64,000 nt of DNA, from assembly GCA_963849635.1 (NCBI GenBank), contig CAWKIA010000004.1, positions 1 through 64,000 on the forward strand, given 5' to 3'. A program made the position numbers and the translations under genes. Shown here piece by piece: positions 56,248 to 64,000 of this stretch (its first letter is position 1; each line of letters starts with the position of its first letter). The DNA is from CAVRUD01 sp963849635 (GTDB lineage: Bacteria > Chloroflexota > Chloroflexia > Thermomicrobiales > UBA6265). The notes below the pieces were generated by a model that was not told the origin of the DNA, did no database searches, and worked only from the letters and a program-made list of their open reading frames with translations.

Positions 56248-56499
56248 CGCCCCGGCGGCCGCCCCACCGAGGGGCGCGTCGTCCGCCGGTCCGCCTCGGC
56301 GGCGACGGGGATGCGCGCCGGCGCCCCGGCCTCCAGCCGCGCCACGATCGGTTCCCACGGGGAGGCGGGACGCGGCGTCGCCGGCCCGGGGAGCGCCACG
56401 AACCCGTCCGCGGTGATCTCCGTCCCGTCCATGGTGGCCCCCCTGATCGAACTATCCAGCGTCGTCCCTGGGAGGCCGGGGTGTACCAACGAGATTGAC
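56248..56499 (-). other. Possible short - strand coding fragment
   Basis: From ATG 56432 on the - strand the frame reads MDGTEITADGFVALPGPATP, then WEPIVARLEAGAPARIPVAAEADRRT before losing sense near 56280. It looks like the N-terminal part of a small protein with a helix-turn-helix-like R-x-x-x-R-x-A ending, possibly cut short. Low certainty. Confidence 0.25.
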
Positions 56500-56680
56500 G
56501 GGGTCGCTCGCGCGGTTACGCCACGACCACGCCTGGGTGGTCGTGGCCGAGGCGCTGGAGAGCCAGACAGTTAGGGAATCTCGGCGGGTGGTCACGCAGG
56601 CTAATCGGGCTCGCCGCCTGACCGCCGAGGACCGGGAGGCGGGCCGATCGTTGGCCGAGCGCGTTAGGTGCGGGAGCTCG
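56500..56680 (+). repeat. Dispersed repeat copy B (SLARLRHDHAWVVVAEA family)
   Basis: Encodes MTGSLARLRHDHAWVVVAEA from ATG 56495, then NRARRLTAEDREAGRSLAE. Compared with copies A, C and D, the first half differs at codon third positions (CGG TTA CGC CAC against CGA TTG CGT CAC), leaving the peptide unchanged. The remainder of 56248-56995 holds no gene. Confidence 0.65.
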
Positions 56681-56995
56681 GACTAGCGGGGGTGATCGGT
56701 CCTCATCCGCGCACCGTAAGCAGGGACTCGGCCCTACCGGCTTCCCTCGTCCGGCGCCGGGGATTCGGCATAGCGCCGAGAGATGGGCACGCGATGCCGC
56801 CGGGTGTCCTTGGCCCCCGGTTGGGGCGAGCCGGGCGGGTCGCTCGGCGTCTGTAAGGAACCGGTAAGGCCGATCCGCCATGCTGGGGATCGGCCGGGGA
56901 CGGGCTCGGGGCGGGCGTGCCCGGATGCGCCTTCCGGCCGCTAGGGCGAGCAGCGGCGCGTCGCAAGGCGCCGCCAGCGAAGGAGCGATTCCGAC

Positions 56996-57856
56996 ATGGA
57001 TGGTCATCGGTTCGACGGTTTGACCCGGACCCTGGCGGGCGGGACCTCCCGCCGCCAGGTCCTCAAGCTCCTGGCCGGCGGCGTCGCCGGGGGCCTCGCC
57101 GGCGTGCTCGGGGCGGGAAACTCCGGCGCCGCCCCCCGGTGCAAGCGCGTCGGCCAGCGCTGCCACACCAACGCGGACTGCTGCCCCGAGCAGAACCAGA
57201 CGATCTGCTCCGCCACGTCCGGGCAGTGCGAGGCCTGCCCCGCCGGCACGTCGCTGTGCGGCGGCCAATGCGTCGCCGGCTGCGCCGGCGGTCTGGTCCT
57301 CGACCCGACCACCTGCACGTGCTCCTGCCCGCCCGGCACGCGGGGCTGCGGCGGAACCTGCGTAGACATCATGTCCGACGAGCAACACTGCGGCGGGTGT
57401 GGCGGCGCCTGCACCGTCCCCGGCAGCGTCTGCGCCGCCGGGCAGTGCGCGTGCCCGCTGGGCACGACGTACTGCCACGAGACGGGCACGTGCGCCGACC
57501 TCGGGACCGACCCCGCCAACTGCGGGTCCTGCGGGAACGCCTGCCCCTCGGGGGCGTGCGCGGGCGGGGCGTGCGCCTGCGCGCCCGAGGCCACGGAGTG
57601 CGGCGGGCAGTGCGTGGGGCCCTGCGCCGTCGGCGAGGTGCTGTTCCGGTCGACCTGCACCTGCGGGGCGTGCCCGGCCTCGCTCGGGACCTGCGCGACC
57701 GCCGGCGAATGCCAGGCGCGCGCCCAGGCCTACGACACCTGCCAGAACGGCTGCTGCTGCACGAGCGCCGGAAGCCCAATGGTCGGGTGCGTCCCGAACC
57801 AGCCCGCGGCCACGTGCTGCAGCGGGATGTGCGGCAGCGACGGCCGGTGCGCCTGA
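56996..57856 (+). CDS. Tat-exported cysteine-rich protein
   Basis: 286 residues, intact; ATG 56996 after AAGGAG. The N-terminus MDGHRFDGLTRTLAGGTSRR is followed by QVLKLLAGGVAGGLAGVLGAG, a strong Tat signal (SRRQVLK) of a form common in Thermomicrobia. The mature protein has about 45 Cys in short repeats (CxxxxxxCGGxCVxxxxxxxHCGxCGxxC, CPxGTxxC, CGSCGNACPSGACAGGACAC). Repeats of this kind resemble sterigma-type or EGF/disulfide-stapled surface proteins. Because Tat exports folded proteins, either disulfides form in the cytoplasm or the Cys bind metal. Function unknown. Confidence 0.82.
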   Translation: MDGHRFDGLTRTLAGGTSRRQVLKLLAGGVAGGLAGVLGAGNSGAAPRCKRVGQRCHTNADCCPEQNQTICSATSGQCEACPAGTSLCGGQCVAGCAGGLVLDPTTCTCSCPPGTRGCGGTCVDIMSDEQHCGGCGGACTVPGSVCAAGQCACPLGTTYCHETGTCADLGTDPANCGSCGNACPSGACAGGACACAPEATECGGQCVGPCAVGEVLFRSTCTCGACPASLGTCATAGECQARAQAYDTCQNGCCCTSAGSPMVGCVPNQPAATCCSGMCGSDGRCA

Positions 57857-58048
57857 CCTCTGGACTCCGTAGTCAGGCCGGCCACCGGCGAAGGTAGGGT
57901 ATCGGAACAACGGCAGAGGGGGCGCCGTGCGGTGCCCCCTACTTTGCGCCTGCGGCTCGCCGGTTTCGGGCGGCGCGAGGCGGCCCAAGGTGCCCGCCCG
58001 CGCCGCAAACGCCGCCGTAAGCACGGTCGCGCACGGGCTTCCCCAATG

Positions 58049-58215
58049 GGTCGCTCGCGCGATTGCGTCACGACCAGGCCTGGGTGGTGGTCGCCGAGGC
58101 GCCAGAGTGCTGCTCCGGTAGAGCGTCCGGGCGGACAGCCGAGGAGGTGGATCGGGCGCGCCGCCTGACACCCCAGGACCGGGACGCGATCCGACCGCTT
58201 GCCGCGATCCGGCCA
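58049..58215 (+). repeat. Dispersed repeat copy C
   Basis: Encodes LARLRHDQAWVVVAEAPE, then, after a variable middle, VDRARRLTPQDRDAIRPLA. The second half aligns with copies B (NRARRLTAEDREAG) and D (VDRARRLTPEDWEAN). It runs straight into the LuxR fragment. Confidence 0.65.
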
Positions 58216-58295
58216 TTGCGTGAGCTGGCGGGGACATCGAGGTCAGCCACCAGAAGATCCGCCTGACGCAGCGCCTGAACCTCGTTCCCGCCTAG

Positions 58296-58502
58296 GACTG
58301 GGCCGCCACCGCCGGACTGACAGAGCGCGAACTTGAGGTGCTGCGCCTCTTGGTCGAGGGGCTTCCGGACCGGGAGATCGCGGAACGGTTGTACATCGGT
58401 CCCCGAACCGCGATGCGCCACGTCGCGAACATCCTGGGCAAGTTCGACGCCCATTCCCGCACCGCCGCAGTCAGCATCGCCCTCCGCCGCGGGGTGATCT
58501 GA
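58296..58502 (+). pseudogene. LuxR-type DNA-binding domain fragment
   Basis: 68 codons: DWAATAGLTERELEVLRLLV, then EGLPDREIAERLYIGPRTAMRHVANILGKFDAHSRTAAVSIALRRGVI. This is a complete GerE/LuxR helix-turn-helix (LTERExEVLRLLxxGxxxxEIAxxLxIxxRTxxxHVxxILxKxxxxSRTxA). An in-frame TAG at 58293 precedes it and there is no start codon, so the sensor or receiver domain is lost. The segment just before (GDIEVSHQKIRLTQRLNLVPA in another frame) might be the worn end of the missing part. Confidence 0.8.
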
Positions 58503-58758
58503 CGCTCCGGGAAATTACGCATTTATCCTTCTGTTTGGTGGGTCTACATACTACGGGCGGGCCGGTGTGGTTGAATTCACCCACGCGCGCTGCAAAAACA
58601 ATCCGAAAGACAATTGGTCAATCTGAGCCACGACCGCAGGGTTTCTCTTCCTTCAAGCTCGATCCGTGCCCGCCTCGCGTTTGCGGGCAATCGATCGCAG
58701 TCGCGGCGTCGACCGGTGGGGCCGGTCCCGATCGCCGCACAGAAGGAACCCAGGGACC

Positions 58759-61700
58759 ATGTCTACTATTGCCCGACGTCTCACGGCCGCGCTCGTCGTC
58801 GTGGCCATACTCTCCGGCCCGATCGCCGCATTCGGCGCTCCGGCGAACGCCCCGTCGTTCGTGACTGACACCGCCCACGCGGCCGCGGCCGTTCATCGAC
58901 GCACCAACCACGTCCCATCGGCCGCCGAAGCCGAAGGCACGCCCGCCGCCGGAGGGGAGTCCTCCTCCACCCAGGATGAGGACTCCCCTCCGACAGAGGA
59001 GTTGCCACCCACTGGAGACAACGCCTCCGGAGCCGATGCGGCGCCGCCACCGGCGGAGGTCCCGAGCGATTCCAGCGGCGAGGAGCCGCCCGCGGAGACG
59101 GCGACCGATCCCGCCGACGTCGTGGGCGGCGAGCCCATTTCAGAGCCGGTGCCCACGGAGCAGCCGCCGGTGGATGCGTCGACCGACGAGCCGACCACCG
59201 CTCCTGAGCCCGCGGGAGTGGATCTCCAAGCCGATGTAGACGAGGACGGCGTCGAGCTGCTCGCGGCCAACCAGCCGCCGGCCGCTGCCGCGGATGCCTT
59301 CACCACCGCGCAGGAAACCACCCTCCGCGTCGACGTCCCCGGCGTCCTCGCGAACGACGCCGACGACGAGGACGACGTCGAGCTGCTCGCGGCCAACCAG
59401 CCGCCGGTCGCCAACGACGACAGCTACAGCGTGGCTGAGTTTGGGCTCCTGACTGTCGACGCTGCGGCGGGCGTGCTGGCCAACGACATCGACCCCGACA
59501 ACGATGGCCTTACCGCCCAGCTCGTGACTGGACCGGCCCACGCCGCCCCGCTAACGCTCAACCCGGACGGCGCCTTCGTCTACAACCCGATCGACGGCTT
59601 CGATGGCACCGACACCTTTACCTACGAGATCTCCGACGGGGTGGGCGGGACCGACCAGGCCACGGCCACGATCGAGGTCATCGCGCTGAACAACGTGCCG
59701 GCCGCTGCCGACGACGCCTTCACTACCCCCCGCGATACCGCCTTGACCGTTGGCGCGCCCGGTCTGCTCGCCAACGATTTCGATGCGGACGTCGATCCGC
59801 TGACCGCCCAGCTCGACACGGCCCCGACCAACGGCACCGTGACCGTCGAGGCCGACGGATCCTTCACCTACACCCCGAACCAGGGGTTCGCCGGGACTGA
59901 TACCTTCGGCTACGTTGCCTTCGACGGGACCGACGGCGAAGGGGCGACCGTCACGATCGAGGTCGTCGACAACGCTCCGCCGGTGGCCAACGACGACACC
60001 TACGAGGTCGGCGAGAACCAGACGCTCACGGTCGATGCCGCCTCCGGCGTGCTGGCCAACGACTCCGACGCGGACGACGACGCGTTGTCGCGATCTTCGA
60101 ACTGGGGTCGGGGCCGACCCACGGCAAGCTGGAGCGCTTCGGCACAGGACGGCGGGTTCACATACATACCGGACCCGGACTTCGTCGGCGACCGACAGCT
60201 TCCAGTACCACGCCCGCGACGGCGCGCTTTCGAGCAACGTCGCCACCGTCACGATCACCGTGGTGCCCAACACGCCGCCGGTCGCCACCGACGACGCTTT
60301 CACCACCGACGACAGTACCCAGCTCTTTGTGAACGTTCCGGGCGTCCTGGTCAACGATGCCGATGCCGACGGCGACGCGCTGGACCGTGGTGCTCCTGAC
60401 GCCGCCGGCCAACGGAGACGCGGGCGTCAACCTCAACGGCTCGTTCTTCTACAGCTCCGACATCGGCTTCCTCGGCACCGACTCCTTCACCTACCAAATC
60501 AGCGACGGCCGGGGCGGCACCGACCAGGCCACCGTCACGATCACCGTGAGGCCTTTCAACGAAGAACCGCAGGTCTTCGCCGACCACTACAGCGCCGTTC
60601 GGAACACCGCCTTGACGGTCGACGCCGCCGCGGGCGTGTTGGCCAACGACACCGACCTCGAGAATAGCCCGCTGACCGCGATCCTGAACCAGGCGCCGAC
60701 CCACGGTCAGCTGACGCTCAACGACGACGGCTCCTTCGTCTACGTGCCGGCGCCCGGATTCACCGGCGGCGACACGTTCACCTATCATGCCTTCGACGGG
60801 GAGAAACTGAGCACCTTCGGCACCGTGTTCATCGCCGTCGAGGTCCCGAGCATCAACCTACCGCCCGTCGCCAACGACGACGCCTACGAGGTCGGGCAGG
60901 GCTCCACGCTGACCGTGGATGCGCCCGGGGTGATCGCCAACGACACGGACCCCGAAGGCGAGCCGCTCGGCACGTTGTTGGAGACCTCGCCCGCGCACGG
61001 CACCCTCGGCACCCTGGGGGACGATGGCAGCTTCACCTACACGCCGGCGGCCGGCTTCGTCGGCACGGACAGCTTCACCTACACCGTGTTCGACCACCTC
61101 GGACTGTCCAGCGATGTCGCGACGGTCACCATCACGGTCGGCGACCCCGGCGCGAACACCCCGCCGGTCGCGGTGGACGACGCCTTCACCGCCATCGCCG
61201 ACGCGCCGTTCACCGTCAACGCCCCCGGACTTCTCGCCAACGACTCGGACGCCGACGGCGACCTTCTGACCGTCGAAAATGCCGGCAACCCCGGCCATGG
61301 CACGCTCGCCTTCGGCGCCGACGGGGCTTTACCTACACGCCGGACGCCGGTTTCGTCGGGAACGACGTCTTCACCTACACGGTGAGCGACCAGCAACGGC
61401 GGGAGCGACACCGGCGACGTCACCCTCGCGGTCGGAGGCGAGGGCAATAGCCTGCCGACCGGCAACGACGATACGTTCGCCACGCCGCAGGACACGCCGC
61501 TGGTCGTGCCGGCGCCCGGCCCGCTCGCCAACGATGCGGATCCGGACGGCGACGCCATCGTGATGGCGGTCGCGATCGGCGGTGGCCCCGACCACGGCGT
61601 CCTCTCGGATTTCAACGGCGACGGCGCGTTCACCTACACCCCGGCGCCGGGTTTCGTGGGGCTCGATCGCTTCACGTACCGCCCCTGCGACCCCTTTGAC

Positions 61701-62916
61701 TGCGGCAACGCGACGTTGGTCGAGATCACCGTCGCCGCGCCGAACGACCCGCCAACCGCGGTCGACGACGCCTTCACCACGGCCGCTGACACGCCGCTGA
61801 CGGTGGATGCCCCCGGTCTCCTGGCGAACGACGCCGACCCGGACGGCGATCCGATCCACCTCTTCGAGGTGGACGCCCCTGCCCATGGCCAGGTAACGCA
61901 GTCCGCCGCCGACGGCTCCTTCACCTACGTCCCCGACGCAGGCTTCCAGGGGACCGATGCGTTCACCTACCGCGCCGCCGACGCGCTGCCCCATCCCTTC
62001 GGGCCCGGCTTCAGCAATGACGCGACGGTCACGATCACGGTCGGCGACCCCGGCGCGAACACCCCGCCGGTCGCCGTGGACGACACCTACTCGGTTCCCC
62101 AAGATACCCAATTGACGGTTCCAGCGGTCACCGGCCTGCTCGCCAACGACACCGACCCGGACGGCGATCCGCTGACGATCGTCGAGCTCCGCGGCTCCGG
62201 CCCACGGCGACGCCATAGTCGACTCGACCGGCGCCATCATCTACGACCCCGAATTGGGCTTCGCCGGAACCGATCGCTTCGACTACACCGTCGCTGACGG
62301 CCGAGGCGGGACCGCCAGCGCGTCGGTCCAGATCACCGTCACCGCCGAACCGGACGACGGAACCCCCGCGCCCCCGCCAGCGCCAAGCCCGTCGCCAACC
62401 CCATCGCCCGACCCATCACCAGACCTCGCCGAGCCTTCGCCAACCCCGTCACCCGATCCGTCCCCGGCTCCGGCTCCCGATCCCTCGCCGAACCCCTCGC
62501 CGAGCCCATCTCCCGAACCGCCGGCGAGCCCCGATCCGAGCCCGTCTTCTCCTCCGTCGCCGAGTCCATCGCCTGCTCCGGGCGACCATTCTACGCCCGA
62601 GCCGCCGGAAACTCCGAGCCAAAGCGACACCCCGGACCAGACGCTTCCCGCAAGCCCGGCGGGCAACAATGGGCAAGCAGCGATCGATCCAGCGTCTCCC
62701 GACAGTGCCCACGTGCCGGCACCGGAAACGACGGTTGGCGATCCCGCCCCCCCTGCCTCATCCGTGTCGATCGATGCGCTCCCGAACACCGGCGTCGGGG
62801 AAGCCGCTGAACCCCACCTAGCCGGTCCACCGAACTGGCTGACCATCTCCCTCGCCGTGGGTATTCTCGTGATCGCAGTCGCCGGCGCCGCGGTGCAGCG
62901 ACGCGCCGCACGCTAG
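58759..62916 (+). CDS. Giant Ig-like repeat surface protein with LPXTG anchor (frameshifted)
   Basis: About 1,385 residues; ATG 58759 after AAGGA. A signal peptide (RRLTAALVVVAILSGPIAAFGAP) leads to an acidic Pro/Ser linker. Ten Ig-like/cadherin-like repeats of about 97 residues follow, each with PPVANDDxYxV, GVLANDxDxDGDxLT and DGSFTYTPxxGFxGTDSFTY, starting near 59392, 59696, 59980, 60270, 60560, 60855, 61150, 61450, 61745 and 62060. A Pro-Ser stalk fills 62355-62760, then LPNTG (62779-62793), a hydrophobic helix (LTISLAVGILVIAVAGAAV) and QRRAAR: a complete sortase sorting signal. Frame changes lie near 60090, 60195, 60385, 61330, 61395 and 62205. The duplicated word VELLAANQPP near 59250 and 59380 marks a partial repeat. 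Likely an adhesin or matrix protein. Confidence 0.85.
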
Positions 62917-63015
62917 CCCCGATCCTTGGCTGGGGAGGCATCTGCCTCCCCAGCCCCAACCTGCCTCCCAGTGCCCACGGAGCCTGCCGCGGGGACCGCG
63001 AGCCGCTGCATTCAA

Positions 63016-63180
63016 CCCGTCGCTCGCGCGATTGCGTCACGACCACGCCTGGGTCGTGGTCGCCGAGGCGCCGGAGGGCCGATCTGTTGGCGCATCTGGA
63101 CACGCGGTCGAGCAGGTTGATCGGGCTCGGCGTCTGACGCCCGAGGACTGGGAGGCGAACCGAACGCTCGGTTCCGATGG
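63016..63180 (+). repeat. Dispersed repeat copy D
   Basis: Encodes SLARLRHDHAWVVVAEAPEG, then VDRARRLTPEDWEANRTL. It has synonymous differences from the other copies (TGG GTC GTG GTC for TGG GTG GTG GTC). The rest of 62917-63296 has no gene apart from a possible 3' extension of the DsrE frame. Confidence 0.65.
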
Positions 63181-63296
63181 CTGCGCTCTAGGTCCCATGA
63201 TTGCGACCCTGCACCCCCGTCAACCGCCCACCGGCGGTAGGGCGGAACCCGCACGGTCCGGCTCGCAGCCGTACGTCGCGGGAGGAGCGAGTGCCC

Positions 63297-63661
63297 TTTA
63301 GGGTGATGACCTGGTCCGGGGGATTGCCGGCGAGGGCAGCATAAAGATCCGGGAAGCAGCCAACCCGGACGCCGGCGACGGTACCGGACGCCCGGCAGTC
63401 ACCCGGCGCGCCTTCCGCGAGGCCGCGTTCGAGGGCGCACTGGTCGCACTACATCAAGAGGATGTTCTGGCCGGCGGCGACCTTGGCGAGGCGTTCGCCG
63501 ATCGGGTCACCCGAGCGCAAAACGTACATGTTGTCATCGAAGAAAAAGAGCCCAACGACCTCAGCGCCATGCCGACCTGCCTCAAGCTGGGGCAGGATCA
63601 TTTTTCCGAGTTTGTATGACGCAGTGTGACCGGACGTGCTGAAGATGTACGCAACCTTCAC
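63297..63661 (-). pseudogene. DsrE-family protein with an internal stop codon
   Basis: GTG 63661 follows GGAGGAAAC. The protein reads VKVAYIFSTSGHTASYKLGK, then MILPQLEAGRHGAEVVGLFFFDDNMYVLRSGDPIGERLAKVAAGQNILLM, TAG (63449-63451), CDQCALERGLAEGAPGDCRASGTVAGVRVGCFPDLYAALAGNPPDQVITL. Everything after the stop is intact and in frame, including the CxxC that would carry sulfur. The truncated copy at 51091 has CTG (Leu) where the TAG stands. Without the stop the length (about 121 residues) fits the DsrE family. The - strand gene at 63702 ends 40 bases upstream, so both probably share a transcript. Nonsense mutation or base-call error cannot be told apart here. Confidence 0.8.
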
Positions 63662-63701
63662 CCGTTTCCTCCGGCTGCCGGTCGCCACCAGGGCGCCGGC
63701 G

Positions 63702-64000
63702 CTATGCGTCGTCCGTGGTCACCGGGATATACCCCGTGACCCCGCGACAGTATCGGTCCTCGACCCCGGGGAACTCGTAATACGGCCCCGGGAAAAAGTA
63801 CGATCCCGGGATGCCGGTGAGGGTATCCAATCCCAAGATCACCGCCGGCGCCTTGGCCTCGCCACCGACAAACGTGGTGGCCGTGATGGCCTCGGCCGCT
63901 GCCGCCACACTGGGGAAGCGGGGGGCCGCAAAGGCGCGGTCGTTGGGCGGATACTCGTCGATCAGTTCCTTGAGCAATACCCGGTGACCGCCCTCGACCA
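63702..64000 (-). CDS. Hypothetical protein, partial (continues past the window edge)
   Basis: The frame is open to the right edge. It reads VEGGHRVLLKELIDEYPPND, then RAFAAPRFPSVAAAAEAITATTFVGGEAKAPAVILGLDTLTGIPGSYFFPGPYYEFPGVEDRYCRGVTGYIPVTTDDA and TAG. The ending is rich in Gly/Pro/aromatic residues with one Cys. It is immediately upstream of the DsrE gene, so a sulfur-transfer or redox context is possible. I do not recognise the family from this part. Confidence 0.55.
   Translation of the reverse strand, partial: VEGGHRVLLKELIDEYPPNDRAFAAPRFPSVAAAAEAITATTFVGGEAKAPAVILGLDTLTGIPGSYFFPGPYYEFPGVEDRYCRGVTGYIPVTTDDA

Noticed and set aside
56516..58237. Long - strand frame opposite the Cys-rich Tat protein
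   Set aside because: The + strand gene has a start, ribosome site, Tat signal and patterned cysteines; the - frame is compositional noise.
62355..62760. Pro-Ser repeat considered as a separate repeat element
   Set aside because: It is in frame with the Ig-like protein and leads to its LPNTG anchor, so it is the wall-spanning stalk.
63449..63451. TAG in the DsrE copy considered as pyrrolysine or other recoding
   Set aside because: Nothing in the window suggests recoding, the other copy has ordinary Leu, and no stem typical of recoding follows; mutation or sequencing error is simpler.

Overview
The window is a GC-rich bacterial segment. Its gene content suggests a Chloroflexota bacterium, most likely a Thermomicrobia/Sphaerobacter relative. 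The pointers are Tat-exported Cys-rich and solute-binding proteins, an F420-type LLM oxidoreductase, ECF sigma factors coupled to beta-propeller proteins, and dense REP-like palindromes. This placement is inference; there is no rRNA gene. Many genes are broken by isolated one-base shifts whose downstream frame still encodes the correct family sequence, so I read most of them as sequencing or assembly errors, not natural pseudogenes.

Region 1 (1-1778): two tandem alpha/beta hydrolases. Region 2 (2007-21387): a 19-kb carbohydrate-uptake and glycosidase locus, all on the + strand. It holds two complete ABC sugar importers (binding protein plus two permeases each, no ATPase), two GH127-like proteins that keep a Glu-x-Cys/Cys-Cys metal site, three tandem translationally coupled WbsX/GH99-like proteins, and two GH36-type proteins. 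None of the glycosidases shows a signal peptide, so the locus looks built to import oligosaccharides and cut them in the cytoplasm. REP-like palindromes punctuate it.

Region 3 (21430-31412, mixed strands): an ECF sigma factor coupled to a membrane-anchored PQQ/NHL propeller protein, an LLM oxidoreductase, a truncated ECF sigma factor next to a decayed IS701-like element, a secreted cupin, an ISKra4-type element and a DadA-like oxidase. Region 4 (31672-39960): a peptidase-S9-like protein without its catalytic serine, a ureohydrolase, a low-GC YdeI-type gene, a GT-C membrane glycosyltransferase, dapF and small unknowns.

Region 5 (40108-49709): two secreted proteins, a Tat-exported oligopeptide-binding protein, an extraordinary G-saturated tract (about 44940-45745) next to a RAYT transposase relic, an ABC-2 exporter pair and a patatin preceded by a short leader ORF. 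Region 6 (49752-64000): accessory material with a single-pass membrane protein, heptamer repeats in inverted pairs, a BrkB/YihY protein, a pentapeptide-repeat protein, small ORFs, a SnoaL-like protein, a methyltransferase, a Cys-rich Tat protein, a LuxR HTH fragment, an approximately 1,385-residue Ig-like repeat surface protein ending in LPNTG, two DsrE copies (both damaged), and four copies of a dispersed repeat whose differences are mostly synonymous in one reading frame.
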